Assembly (NCBI GenBank): GCA_016210935.1
Contig: JACQTH010000107.1
Location: forward strand, 1-11,322
Reading direction: 5' to 3'
DNA from: Acidobacteriota bacterium
Lineage (GTDB): Bacteria; Acidobacteriota; Vicinamibacteria; Vicinamibacterales; JACQTH01
DNA length: 11,322 nucleotides
In this document: in pieces, positions 1-5,726 of the stretch
Numbering within the stretch: the stretch's first letter is position 1
Layout: each line of letters opens with the position of its first letter
Program-made: the position numbers and the translations under genes
The notes under the pieces: model-generated
What the model was told of the DNA's origin: nothing
Databases searched by the model: none
The model's input: only the letters and a program-made list of their open reading frames with translations

Positions 1-556
1 CAGCGTCGGCCAACAGGGCGCGGTCGAGCTCGGCCTCGTCATGGACTTCGACCAGCACGAAGAGACCGAACTGGCGCGCAGCCCGCAGGAGCCCTCTCAG
101 TTCATCATCGCCAAGCGCCGCGACGATGAGCAGGACCGCATCTGCGCCCATCGCCCGGGCTTCTGCAAGCTGATACTCGTCCACGACGAAATCCTTCCGG
201 AGCACGGGAACCGACACCGCCGCGTGAACGGCGTCCAGGTGTTCAATCGAGCCGTCGAAGAACGTCGGCTCGGTCAGAACCGAGATGGCCGCCGCGCCCG
301 CCGCCTCGTACGCGCGCGCGATGGCGGTGACGTCGTAATCACGGCGAAGAATCCCACGAGCCGGCGAGCGGCGCTTGCACTCGGCAACGACGTTCAGGCG
401 ACCCGGCCTGGTGAGCGCAGCGGCGAAGTCCCGCGCGCCGGCACGCCGCCGCGCGGCGCGTTCCAGCGTCTGGAGCGGCACGTCGGCGCGGCGGTCCTCG
501 ACGATTTTCCGCGCCGCCGCGACGATGGCGTCCAGGATGGTGGAGCGTCGAGACAT
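1..556 (-). CDS. trpC: Indole-3-glycerol phosphate synthase TrpC, 3' end cut by the window edge
   Basis: TrpC converts 1-(o-carboxyphenylamino)-1-deoxyribulose 5-phosphate to indole-3-glycerol phosphate, the fourth step of the Trp branch, in the cytoplasm. About 185 N-terminal residues are present out of a usual 255-270. Read on the minus strand, the protein shows the family's AECKRRSPARG motif (around residue 57; Glu and Lys of the active site), LTEPTFFDG (around 93), VLRKDFVVDEYQL (around 117; the conserved Lys-Asp-Phe) and FVLVEVH (around 165; catalytic Glu), all in the order expected of the (beta/alpha)8 barrel. The ATG at 556 lies 3 nt after the trpD stop codon (560-562), so it is very probably co-translated with trpD in the same operon. 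No separate promoter is visible. The rest of the barrel lies beyond position 1. The assignment is firm. Confidence 0.97.
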   Translation of the reverse strand, partial: MSRRSTILDAIVAAARKIVEDRRADVPLQTLERAARRRAGARDFAAALTRPGRLNVVAECKRRSPARGILRRDYDVTAIARAYEAAGAAAISVLTEPTFFDGSIEHLDAVHAAVSVPVLRKDFVVDEYQLAEARAMGADAVLLIVAALGDDELRGLLRAARQFGLFVLVEVHDEAELDRALLADA

Positions 557-559
557 GTG

Positions 560-1627
560 TCAGACAGCTGCGCTCGCCGCGTCGGTCTCACGCGAGGCCG
601 TCGCCAGCTTCGCCAACACCTCGGCTGCGCGACCCGAATCGATGCTCTCACCCGCCAGCGAGATCCCCGAACGCACGTCGGCAGCGCGACCGGCGACAAA
701 CAGCGCCGCGCCCGCGTTCACCAGGACGACATCCCGCCGGGCGCCCCGCTCACCCGCAAGGACGGCGCGTGCGATTGCCGCGTTCTCGGCCCCGTCCCCG
801 CCCAGCAGATCGCCCGCCGCCGCCTTCGGAATCCCAAACTCTGACGGGTGGACATAAAAGGTGTTCACCGTCCCGCCGCGGCATTCGGAGACTTTCGTGT
901 AGCCGGTGGTCGAAATCTCGTCGATGCCGTCCGCGCCGTGCACCACCCACGCGCGCTCGGAGCGGAGAAGCGCCAGGGCGCGGGCCAGCAACTCGGTGAA
1001 TTCCGGCCGCGGCACGCCGACGATCTGTCGCCGCGGCCCGACAGGGTTCGTCAGCGGCCCGAGCAGGTTGAATGCGCTGCGCACGCCCAGCTCACGTCTG
1101 ACCGGCGCCGCGTGGCGCATCGAGGGATGGAAGGTCGGCGCAAAGAGAAACGCCAGGCCGACTTCCGTCAGACATCGCTCGACGATCGGCGGCGCTGCAC
1201 TGGTATTGACCCCGAGGGCCTCGAACAGGTCCGCGCTCCCACAACGGCTCGAGACCGACCGGTTCCCGTGCTTCGCGACGGTCACGCCCGCCGCCGCAAC
1301 CACGACTGAAGCTACCGAGGAAATGTTGAACGTGCCGGATCGATCGCCGCCGGTCCCGCACAGGTCGAACGCCGCCGGGTACGGCTTCGACAGCTTCACG
1401 GCATGTTCTCTCATCGTCCGGGCAAGCCCGACGACTTCGTCGGGCCGTTCGCCTTTCATCGCCAGACCGACGAGAAAGCCGGCGATCTGCGCCGGGGTCG
1501 CCCGCCCTTCCATGATTTCCGTCATGGCGGCGGCTGCTTCGTCGGTCGTGAGATCGCGGCTGCGGGTCAGCTTCTCGAGCAGTGGAGTGAACATATGCAG
1601 GTGCCGGGCCCGGCTAAAGCCGGGCAC
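560..1627 (-). CDS. trpD: Anthranilate phosphoribosyltransferase TrpD
   Basis: TrpD transfers phosphoribose from PRPP to anthranilate, the second Trp-branch step. The 355-residue product has the family hallmarks in order: LCGTGGDRSGTFNISS (around 89-104, PRPP/anthranilate site), KHGNRSVSSRCGSAD (119-133), HPSMRHAAPVRRELG (167-181) and FNLLGPLTNP (186-195). I chose the GTG at 1627 because GGAGG (1635-1639 on this strand) lies exactly 7 nt upstream. The family's usual N-terminus begins at the in-frame ATG at 1594 (MFTPLLEKL), which has no ribosome binding site. The extra 11 residues (MPGFSRARHLH) are encoded by a palindromic element at 1608-1625, so they look like an insertion rather than an ancestral part of the enzyme. 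If translation began at 1594 the protein would be 344 residues. Gene identity is certain; the start is likely but not proven. Confidence 0.96.
   Translation of the reverse strand: MPGFSRARHLHMFTPLLEKLTRSRDLTTDEAAAAMTEIMEGRATPAQIAGFLVGLAMKGERPDEVVGLARTMREHAVKLSKPYPAAFDLCGTGGDRSGTFNISSVASVVVAAAGVTVAKHGNRSVSSRCGSADLFEALGVNTSAAPPIVERCLTEVGLAFLFAPTFHPSMRHAAPVRRELGVRSAFNLLGPLTNPVGPRRQIVGVPRPEFTELLARALALLRSERAWVVHGADGIDEISTTGYTKVSECRGGTVNTFYVHPSEFGIPKAAAGDLLGGDGAENAAIARAVLAGERGARRDVVLVNAGAALFVAGRAADVRSGISLAGESIDSGRAAEVLAKLATASRETDAASAAV
1608..1625. repeat. REP-like palindrome GCCCGGC-TAAA-GCCGGGC at the trpG-trpD junction
   Basis: A perfect 7-bp stem with a 4-nt loop. The same arms with loop TCAG occur at 3745-3762, in the aroDE 3' end, and a half copy (AAGCCGGGC) follows the hairpin at 5641-5664. 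Similar stem sequences at separate gene junctions suggest a small dispersed palindromic repeat. Membership in a genome-wide family cannot be shown from one window. Here it lies inside the proposed trpD reading frame. Confidence 0.6.
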
Positions 1628-1634
1628 TACAAAG

Positions 1635-1639
1635 CCTCC
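1635..1639 (-). promoter_or_regulatory. Shine-Dalgarno sequence that decides the trpD start
   Basis: GGAGG on the minus strand is 7 nt from the GTG at 1627 and 40 nt from the ATG at 1594. This spacing supports GTG initiation. It is the only strong ribosome binding site in the 63-nt trpG-trpD gap. Confidence 0.75.
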
Positions 1640-1657
1640 GGGAAAGGGCGCAGCATC

Positions 1658-2230
1658 TCACGACGACGCTTCGAGAAAATTCCGGAGCATCTGGCGTCCG
1701 TTCGTCGTCAGGATCGATTCCGGATGGAACTGCACGCCGTGAAGCGGGTGCGTCCGATGGCGCAGCGCCATGATGATGCCCTCGTCTTTGCTGCGCGCGC
1801 TGATTTCCAGCTCTTGCGGGAACGGATCCTCCGCGACGATGAGCGAGTGATAGCGCGAGGCGGTCAACGGCGTGGGCAGGCCCACAAACACCCCCCGCCT
1901 GTCGTGCTCGATGGACGACGTTTTGCCGTGCATCGGACGGGGCGCGCGCACGACGCGACCACCGAAGGCGTAGCCGATCGCCTGATGCCCGAGGCACACG
2001 CCCAGGATCGGCGTCTCGGTGCCGCATCGGCGAATCAGATCGACCGTAATGCCCGCGTCCTCCGGACGGCCCGGACCGGGCGAGATGACAATGCGCCGCG
2101 GGCGCAGCGCCATGACTTCGTCCACGGTGACGCGATCGTTGCGCCGCACGACCACGTCGACCCCGAGCTCCCCGAGGTACTGCACGAGGTTGAACGTGAA
2201 CGAGTCGTAGTTATCGAGGACGAACACCAT
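1658..2230 (-). CDS. trpG: Anthranilate synthase component II, glutamine amidotransferase TrpG
   Basis: TrpG hydrolyses glutamine and passes ammonia to TrpE for anthranilate synthesis; orthologues may also serve aminodeoxychorismate synthase (PabA role). The product is 190 residues, the normal length for a stand-alone class I glutaminase. Visible motifs are LDNYDSFTFNLVQYLG (5-20), ISPGPG (49-54), GVCLGHQAIG with nucleophile Cys79 (77-86), MHGKTS (100-105), RYHSL (126-130) and GVQFHPES with the His169/Glu171 pair (165-172). The ATG at 2230 overlaps the trpE stop as TAATG, a one-base overlap that implies translational coupling and 1:1 production with TrpE. The reading frame stays open upstream into trpE, but that stretch is out-of-frame trpE sequence and is not part of this gene. 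No second pabA-like gene is visible here, so a dual Trp/folate role is possible but unproven. Confidence 0.97.
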   Translation of the reverse strand: MVFVLDNYDSFTFNLVQYLGELGVDVVVRRNDRVTVDEVMALRPRRIVISPGPGRPEDAGITVDLIRRCGTETPILGVCLGHQAIGYAFGGRVVRAPRPMHGKTSSIEHDRRGVFVGLPTPLTASRYHSLIVAEDPFPQELEISARSKDEGIIMALRHRTHPLHGVQFHPESILTTNGRQMLRNFLEASS

Positions 2231-3708
2231 TACAGGCCCCGCGCCAGCTCCAGCGCGCGGATCAACGCGCGCGCCTTGTCCCTCGTCTCCTCGTATTCCG
2301 CCGCGGGGTTCGAGTCGGCGACGATCCCGGCGCCCGCCTGCACGTAGGCGCGGCCGTTGACCATCACGATCGTGCGGATCGTGATGCAGCAGTCCAGATT
2401 CCCCGCGAAGTCGAGGTATCCGACGGCGCCGGCGTAGATGCCCCGCCTGGCGGGCTCGAGCGCCGCGATGATCTCCATCGCACGGACCTTCGGGGCGCCC
2501 GATACGGTGCCGGCAGGAAAACACGCCGCCAGCGCGTCGAGACGATCGTGACCTTCCGCCAGTCGCCCCTCCACGATGGAGACCAGATGCATGACATGCG
2601 AGTACTTTTCGAGCGCCATGAACTGCGGCACGCGCACGGTACCGTATTCAGCCACCCGGCCCAGGTCGTTGCGGCCGAGATCGACGAGCATCACGTGCTC
2701 GGCGCGTTCCTTCTCGTTCGCTTTCAGCTCGTCGGCGAGACGCTGATCGTCGTCGGGCGTCTGACCGCGGGGGCGCGTGCCGGCGATGGGATGGGTCTCC
2801 ATTCGCCGGCCCTCGACGCGGACGAGCATCTCGGGAGAAGCGCCGACCATCGACACGTCGCCCATGCGAATGAAAAACATGTAGGGCGACGGATTCACGT
2901 GGCGAAGGGCGCGATAGACCGTGAACGGATCCGCGGCGACCTCGGCCTCGAAGCGTTGCGAGAGGACCACCTGATAGATGTCTCCGGCCGCGATGTGCTC
3001 TTTGGCCGTTCTGACCTTCTGCTCGAAGTCCTCGCGCGCCGTGTTGGACCGCACCTGCAGGGGCGGCGCCGCGTGCGGCTCGCGGTGCGACAGCGCGCGG
3101 TCGAGCTCCCGTTCGAGGAACTGAATCTTGGCGCAGGCGAATTGATAGAGCGCCTGGAGATCGTCGTCTGCCGAGATGCGCGCGTTCGCGATGATCAAGA
3201 TCCGGTGCTGGACGTGATCGAAGGCCAGCACCGTGTCGAACAGCATGAACCCCGCCAGATCGTCCGTCGGACTGGAGGTCTCGGGCCTGGCCTCCTGCAG
3301 CGACACCGGCTCGAACCACGGGACCGCGTCGTACCCCACGTAGCCCACGGCGCCGCCGGTGAAGCGTGGCAGACCCGGCACGTACGGAGATCGGAAATCG
3401 GCCATCAAGCGTCGCAGCGTCGCAAGAAACGGCTCGTCCACCTCGGTGGTTTGCCCGGCGCGATCGATGATGGTCTTGCCGTTGCGCGCGCGCAGGATGA
3501 GAAAGGGGTCCTTGCCGAGGAACGAATACCGGGCGACCTGCTCCCCACCTTCGACGCTTTCCAGCAGGAACGCGTAGTCGGAGTGCTCGGCGATTTTGAG
3601 GAACGCCGAGACGGGCGTCAGCAGGTCGGCCATCAGTTCCTTGCAGACGGGCACGAAGGTGCCGCGCTGTGCAAGCTCCACGAATTCGTCGTAGGTCGTT
3701 TGCTGCAT
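2230..3708 (-). CDS. trpE: Anthranilate synthase component I TrpE
   Basis: TrpE converts chorismate plus ammonia to anthranilate, the committed Trp step. The 492-residue protein has the N-terminal regulatory lobe and the chorismate-binding domain. The LLES motif (48-51) and NPSPYMF (272-278) match the tryptophan feedback pocket known from enterobacterial TrpE, so allosteric inhibition by Trp is expected. Catalytic-domain motifs are PIAGTRPRG (307-315), LVDLGRNDLGRV (341-352), FPAGTVSGAPK (397-407) and QAGAGIVADSNP (457-468). The residue before Gly-Thr is Ala, as in anthranilate synthase, whereas PabB-type enzymes carry Lys there. The ATG at 3708 is 32 nt past the aroDE stop and has no visible Shine-Dalgarno sequence; a GC-rich hairpin (3715-3732) ends 6 nt upstream. 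Function is secure; how its translation starts is less clear. Confidence 0.97.
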   Translation of the reverse strand: MQQTTYDEFVELAQRGTFVPVCKELMADLLTPVSAFLKIAEHSDYAFLLESVEGGEQVARYSFLGKDPFLILRARNGKTIIDRAGQTTEVDEPFLATLRRLMADFRSPYVPGLPRFTGGAVGYVGYDAVPWFEPVSLQEARPETSSPTDDLAGFMLFDTVLAFDHVQHRILIIANARISADDDLQALYQFACAKIQFLERELDRALSHREPHAAPPLQVRSNTAREDFEQKVRTAKEHIAAGDIYQVVLSQRFEAEVAADPFTVYRALRHVNPSPYMFFIRMGDVSMVGASPEMLVRVEGRRMETHPIAGTRPRGQTPDDDQRLADELKANEKERAEHVMLVDLGRNDLGRVAEYGTVRVPQFMALEKYSHVMHLVSIVEGRLAEGHDRLDALAACFPAGTVSGAPKVRAMEIIAALEPARRGIYAGAVGYLDFAGNLDCCITIRTIVMVNGRAYVQAGAGIVADSNPAAEYEETRDKARALIRALELARGL

Positions 3709-3714
3709 ATTTAA

Positions 3715-3732
3715 CTGGGGCTGCGGCCCCAG
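3715..3732. repeat. GC-rich hairpin in the aroDE-trpE gap
   Basis: A perfect 7-bp stem (CTGGGGC / GCCCCAG) with a 4-nt loop. It occupies most of the 32-nt gap and ends 6 nt before the trpE ATG. It has no T-run on the minus strand (TTAAAT follows), so it is a poor terminator. It could slow ribosomes, protect mRNA ends or just be a repeat remnant. Confidence 0.6.
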
Positions 3733-3734
3733 AC

Positions 3735-3762
3735 CCCGGCTCAGGCCCGGCTCAGGCCGGGC
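3735..3762. repeat. Tandem 11-bp duplication and REP-like palindrome at the aroDE 3' end
   Basis: CCCGGCTCAGG occurs twice head to tail (3735-3745 and 3746-3756). The second copy is part of the palindrome GCCCGGC-TCAG-GCCGGGC (3745-3762). The aroDE stop codon (TGA, plus-strand 3741-3743) lies in the first copy. Removing one 11-bp unit would shift the frame, so the duplication sets the current C-terminus (LPGLSRA). Confidence 0.6.
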
Positions 3763-5213
3763 AAGACCACCGGGAGACCCAGTTTCCGCTTCGCGGCCGC
3801 CCGCATCTCCGCTTCGGGCGCGCGGTCACCGGTCCACCATTCGAGCTGCAGGCACGCCTGCGCGATGAGCATCTCGAGCCCGTCGATCGTCTGACAACCC
3901 GCAGCCGCCGCCTCTCGCAGCAGGCGCGAGCGCGGCGGGTGGTAGACCAGGTCGTACACCAGGGCGCCGTCGAACGGCCCCTCGAAAGGGGTCTGTTCAC
4001 TCCCGGGGGCCGTTCCCACAGGCGTCGCGTTCACGAGGAGATCCCACGAGCCCGCTGCCGGCGGCCATGACCCGATTGACGCGCCCGTCGATGCGGCGAT
4101 CTCGGTGGCTTGCTGGCGGCGTCGTGCGTGAATCGTGACCGCGGCGCCCCGGGAGCGGAGAGCCACCGCGACGCCACGGGCCGCCCCGCCAGCCCCCAGA
4201 ATGGCCGCTCGAAGACCCTCCACCCGGATGCCGCGACGCGTCAGAGGCGCCAGAAAGCCGGCGACGTCGGTGTTGGTGGCCTCCACTCGACCGCCCGCAA
4301 ACCGCAGCGTGTTGCAGGCGCCGACGCGGGCCGTGAGTTCGTCGAACCCCTCCGCGCGCTGAAACAGCGACACTTTCATCGGCGCCGTCACGCTCAGACC
4401 TGCCACCCGCATCTCACGTGCGAACTCCAGCAGATCGTCGGCATCGGCACTCTCGATCGACACGTAGACGGCATCGCGATTCAGCACGCGAAACGCGGCG
4501 TTGTGCATGGCCGGTGACACCGAATGGGCGATCGGCGACCCGACGACCCCGTAAATCTCCGCATCCGCACCGACTTCACCGAACCGAAATTCCTGCCGCA
4601 TGGCCGCAGGCGTCAGTTGTCCCACGACGGACATGGCACCGGCGTACGACCATGCCGATCCGAAGCGCCACGGGAGCAGACGGGTCGGCCATCCGGTGAC
4701 ACCCATCGCCAGCAGAACCTTCGGCCGGTCGCCGAGAAGAGATCCCGCCTCGCGCAAGCGCAGGAGATCGCGCAACGTCGCCGCGGCGACGGCGACCTTG
4801 ACGACACCGGCACCGACGCCGCGCATCGCCGCCACTCGATCGGCCAGATCCTCGGGACAGTCGTCGAACGTGTGATGCGACAACACGACACGGTCGAGCC
4901 ATCGCTCATCGAGACCTGCCGTCACGTCGGCCTTCCACTCGACATCGACCCAGTCCGCTCCCAGTTCCAGCGCCTGCCTCAGAATCTGCGCGCGCTCTGG
5001 CTCAGATCCCGCGAACCGTCCGCCCTCCCAGGCTGGATGACACGCCACGAGCACCGGGCCGAGTCGTCCTTGAAGCGCGCCCGCGACGTCGACATCACGG
5101 ACGCCGTCGAGCCGCAGCTCCACAAGATCTGCCCCGGCGCGCGCCGCTTCGTCGCGACGACGCCGAAGGTCGCGCATGGTGTCGGCGGTCACCGTCACGC
5201 ACAGAAGACTCAA
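3741..5213 (-). CDS. aroDE: Bifunctional 3-dehydroquinate dehydratase / shikimate dehydrogenase (AroDE fusion)
   Basis: One 490-residue chain carries two consecutive shikimate-pathway enzymes. Residues 1 to about 205 are a type I dehydroquinase: LCVTVTA (4-10), ELRLDGV (32-38), LSHHTFDD with the general-base His near 114, and GVVKVAV with Schiff-base Lys139. Residues about 220-485 are AroE: YGVVGSPIAHSVSPAMHN (substrate site), SVTAPMK with catalytic Lys280, GACNTL, NTDVAGF with Asp316, dinucleotide-binding GAGGAARG (340-347), VNATPVGT and the C-terminal GLEMLIAQACLQ. Plants and chlamydiae have the same domain order. I chose the TTG at 5213 because the protein then begins at the first beta strand and purine-rich AGGAAGAGAAGAA precedes it. 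The frame stays open to a TTG at 5273, but that overlaps the attenuator U-tract. The residue aligned with the substrate-binding Arg of E. coli AroD (R-x3-EGG) appears to be His (CHPAWEGG), an oddity. It is the first structural gene after the trp attenuator. Confidence 0.93.
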   Translation of the reverse strand: MSLLCVTVTADTMRDLRRRRDEAARAGADLVELRLDGVRDVDVAGALQGRLGPVLVACHPAWEGGRFAGSEPERAQILRQALELGADWVDVEWKADVTAGLDERWLDRVVLSHHTFDDCPEDLADRVAAMRGVGAGVVKVAVAAATLRDLLRLREAGSLLGDRPKVLLAMGVTGWPTRLLPWRFGSAWSYAGAMSVVGQLTPAAMRQEFRFGEVGADAEIYGVVGSPIAHSVSPAMHNAAFRVLNRDAVYVSIESADADDLLEFAREMRVAGLSVTAPMKVSLFQRAEGFDELTARVGACNTLRFAGGRVEATNTDVAGFLAPLTRRGIRVEGLRAAILGAGGAARGVAVALRSRGAAVTIHARRRQQATEIAASTGASIGSWPPAAGSWDLLVNATPVGTAPGSEQTPFEGPFDGALVYDLVYHPPRSRLLREAAAAGCQTIDGLEMLIAQACLQLEWWTGDRAPEAEMRAAAKRKLGLPVVLPGLSRA

Positions 5214-5271
5214 AGGGTTTCTTCTCTTCCTTGTGTCTTGAGACTGCTTTTCAAACTCTTCTTCGTGCAAC

Positions 5272-5310
5272 AAAAAAGCCTCTTCAACCGCAGTGGGCTG
5301 AAGAGGCTTT
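5272..5310 (-). terminator. Rho-independent terminator of the trp attenuator (3:4 hairpin)
   Basis: On the minus strand the arm AAAGCCTCTTCA (5310-5299) is perfectly complementary to TGAAGAGGCTTT (5286-5275). GCC/GGT can add three further pairs next to the loop. Six T residues (5277-5272) follow the stem. It lies between the leader-peptide stop codon (5338) and the aroDE start (5213), where an attenuator belongs. Confidence 0.93.
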
Positions 5311-5392
5311 GAGGTCTCCCTCGTGGAATCCTGGTTTTTACCCTGGATGCCTCTCCAGCGTGGGTCTAAAGGACCACCACCACGCAGAGAGG
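5297..5392 (-). promoter_or_regulatory. trp attenuator: competing 1:2 and 2:3 RNA pairings
   Basis: Hand pairing on the minus strand gives two exclusive folds. In 1:2, CCUCUC (5392-5387) pairs with GAGAGG (5355-5350), and GCGUGG (5385-5380, including the first Trp codon) pairs with CCACGC (5363-5358). In 2:3, the antiterminator, GCUGGAGAGGC (5359-5349) pairs over 11 positions (one G-U) with GCCUCUUCAGC (5307-5297), taking the 5' arm of the terminator. A ribosome stalled at the Trp codons would cover region 1, free region 2 and allow read-through. A ribosome reaching the leader stop (5338) would cover region 2, so the terminator forms. This matches the enterobacterial trp logic. No folding energies were computed. 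Confidence 0.9.
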
Positions 5393-5448
5393 TAGCTCGT
5401 GCCGCGATAGAAGGATCGGAGGTTAATGGCGTAGAGGTTCAGGTTCAT
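5338..5448 (-). CDS. trpL: trp operon leader peptide, 36 residues with three tandem Trp codons
   Basis: The minus-strand ORF starts at ATG 5448 and encodes 36 residues containing YLSAWWWSFRP; Trp23-Trp25 are TGG codons at 5382-5374. It is a sensor whose translation, not its product, matters. Trp charging sets ribosome position and so decides whether the terminator at 5272-5310 forms. Tyr6, Phe13, Tyr14, Tyr19 and Phe27 make the peptide unusually aromatic. Tyr19 lies directly before pairing region 1, so Tyr shortage might also cause read-through (inference). The frame is open farther upstream to 5547, but the promoter (5466-5495) lies in that stretch, so the ATG at 5448 is the first usable start. 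No Shine-Dalgarno sequence precedes it, and the predicted 5' leader is only about 11 nt. Peptides this short are easily missed by automatic gene calling. Confidence 0.9.
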   Translation of the reverse strand: MNLNLYAINLRSFYRGTSYLSAWWWSFRPTLERHPG

Positions 5449-5465
5449 CGGAACAGAGCCGGACG

Positions 5466-5495
5466 ACAATAGCAGATGCCGCTCCGAACTGTCAA
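5466..5495 (-). promoter_or_regulatory. Promoter of the trp leader and operon
   Basis: On the minus strand TTGACA (5495-5490, consensus -35) is followed by an 18-bp spacer and TATTGT (5471-5466, -10) preceded by TGC, an extended -10. The start site should fall near 5459, about 11 nt before the trpL ATG. No clear TrpR-type operator was recognised. Confidence 0.8.
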
Positions 5496-5515
5496 GCTTG
5501 ATCGCCCATTTCTCC

Positions 5516-5544
5516 TTGAGCCACAAGCAGTTCGCCCGTATAAT
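5516..5544 (+). promoter_or_regulatory. Divergent promoter for the S55/propeller gene pair
   Basis: TTGAGC (5516-5521), a 17-bp spacer and a perfect TATAAT (5539-5544) on the plus strand. The start site is expected near 5551. The -35 boxes of this promoter and the trp promoter lie 20 bp apart, back to back. The resulting mRNA has a leader of about 186 nt before the ATG at 5737. Confidence 0.68.
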
Positions 5545-5577
5545 CAATCGACGCTTCGCGATCGGTCACACGGGTAT

Positions 5578-5634
5578 TAGTAACGAAGCTTCGCCTCAAA
5601 CCGACCAGTGAACCTGCGCGAAGCTTCGTTACTA
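5578..5634. repeat. 17-bp perfect inverted repeat in the 5' leader of the S55 gene
   Basis: TAGTAACGAAGCTTCGC (5578-5594) and its exact complement GCGAAGCTTCGTTACTA (5618-5634) flank a 23-nt loop. Each arm also contains the self-palindrome CGAAGCTTCG. In RNA from the promoter at 5516-5544 this is a long hairpin starting about 27 nt from the 5' end. No T-run directly follows (AGGTTTT only), so it is at best a weak terminator. It could be a structured leader, an operator-like dyad or a small mobile repeat. Confidence 0.8.
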
Positions 5635-5640
5635 GGTTTT

Positions 5641-5664
5641 GCGCGGCCGCACATGCGGCCGCGC
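5641..5664. repeat. GC-only 10-bp hairpin upstream of the S55 gene
   Basis: GCGCGGCCGC-ACAT-GCGGCCGCGC, a perfect stem, follows the 17-bp inverted repeat by six bases. It is bounded by AAGCCGGGC, half of the palindrome core seen at 1608-1625. No T-run follows it on either strand, so it is not a standard terminator. Confidence 0.7.
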
Positions 5665-5712
5665 CTAAGCCGGGCTTGCACAGGAAATGTGACCGTTTTG
5701 TACACGTTCTAC

Positions 5713-5726
5713 CCGTGCAAGCACGG
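5713..5726. promoter_or_regulatory. Small dyad just upstream of the S55 gene start
   Basis: CCGTGC-AA-GCACGG is a 6-bp dyad ending 10 nt before the ATG at 5737. GCTTGCAC (5674-5681) is also complementary to GTGCAAGC (5715-5722), giving an alternative pairing. Either could control access to the start. No protein family can be assigned to the site. Confidence 0.35.

Noticed and set aside
2548..3714. Long plus-strand open frame of 388 codons opposite trpE
   Set aside because: Product is Arg/His-rich without motifs and is exactly antisense to a certain trpE gene; it is a high-GC codon-bias shadow.
5214..5273. Upstream extension of aroDE to the TTG at 5273
   Set aside because: That start sits in the terminator U-tract and the extra 20 residues (charged, EEEF…KRR) are not part of the dehydroquinase fold.
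5427..5440. GGAGG followed by ATGGCGTAG on the plus strand, a possible start site
   Set aside because: The reading frame ends after two codons; the purine run is antisense to trpL.
5449..5547. Upstream extension of the leader peptide to a 69-codon ORF
   Set aside because: The trp promoter (TTGACA/TATTGT) lies within this stretch, so that part cannot be in the trp transcript from it.
5561..5590. CACACGGGTATTAGTAACG resembles the complement of the 23S rRNA 3' end (…TATTAGTACC…)
   Set aside because: Match is only about ten bases and no further rRNA sequence follows; treated as chance.
5641..5664. GC-rich hairpin as a Rho-independent terminator
   Set aside because: No T-run follows the stem on either strand.
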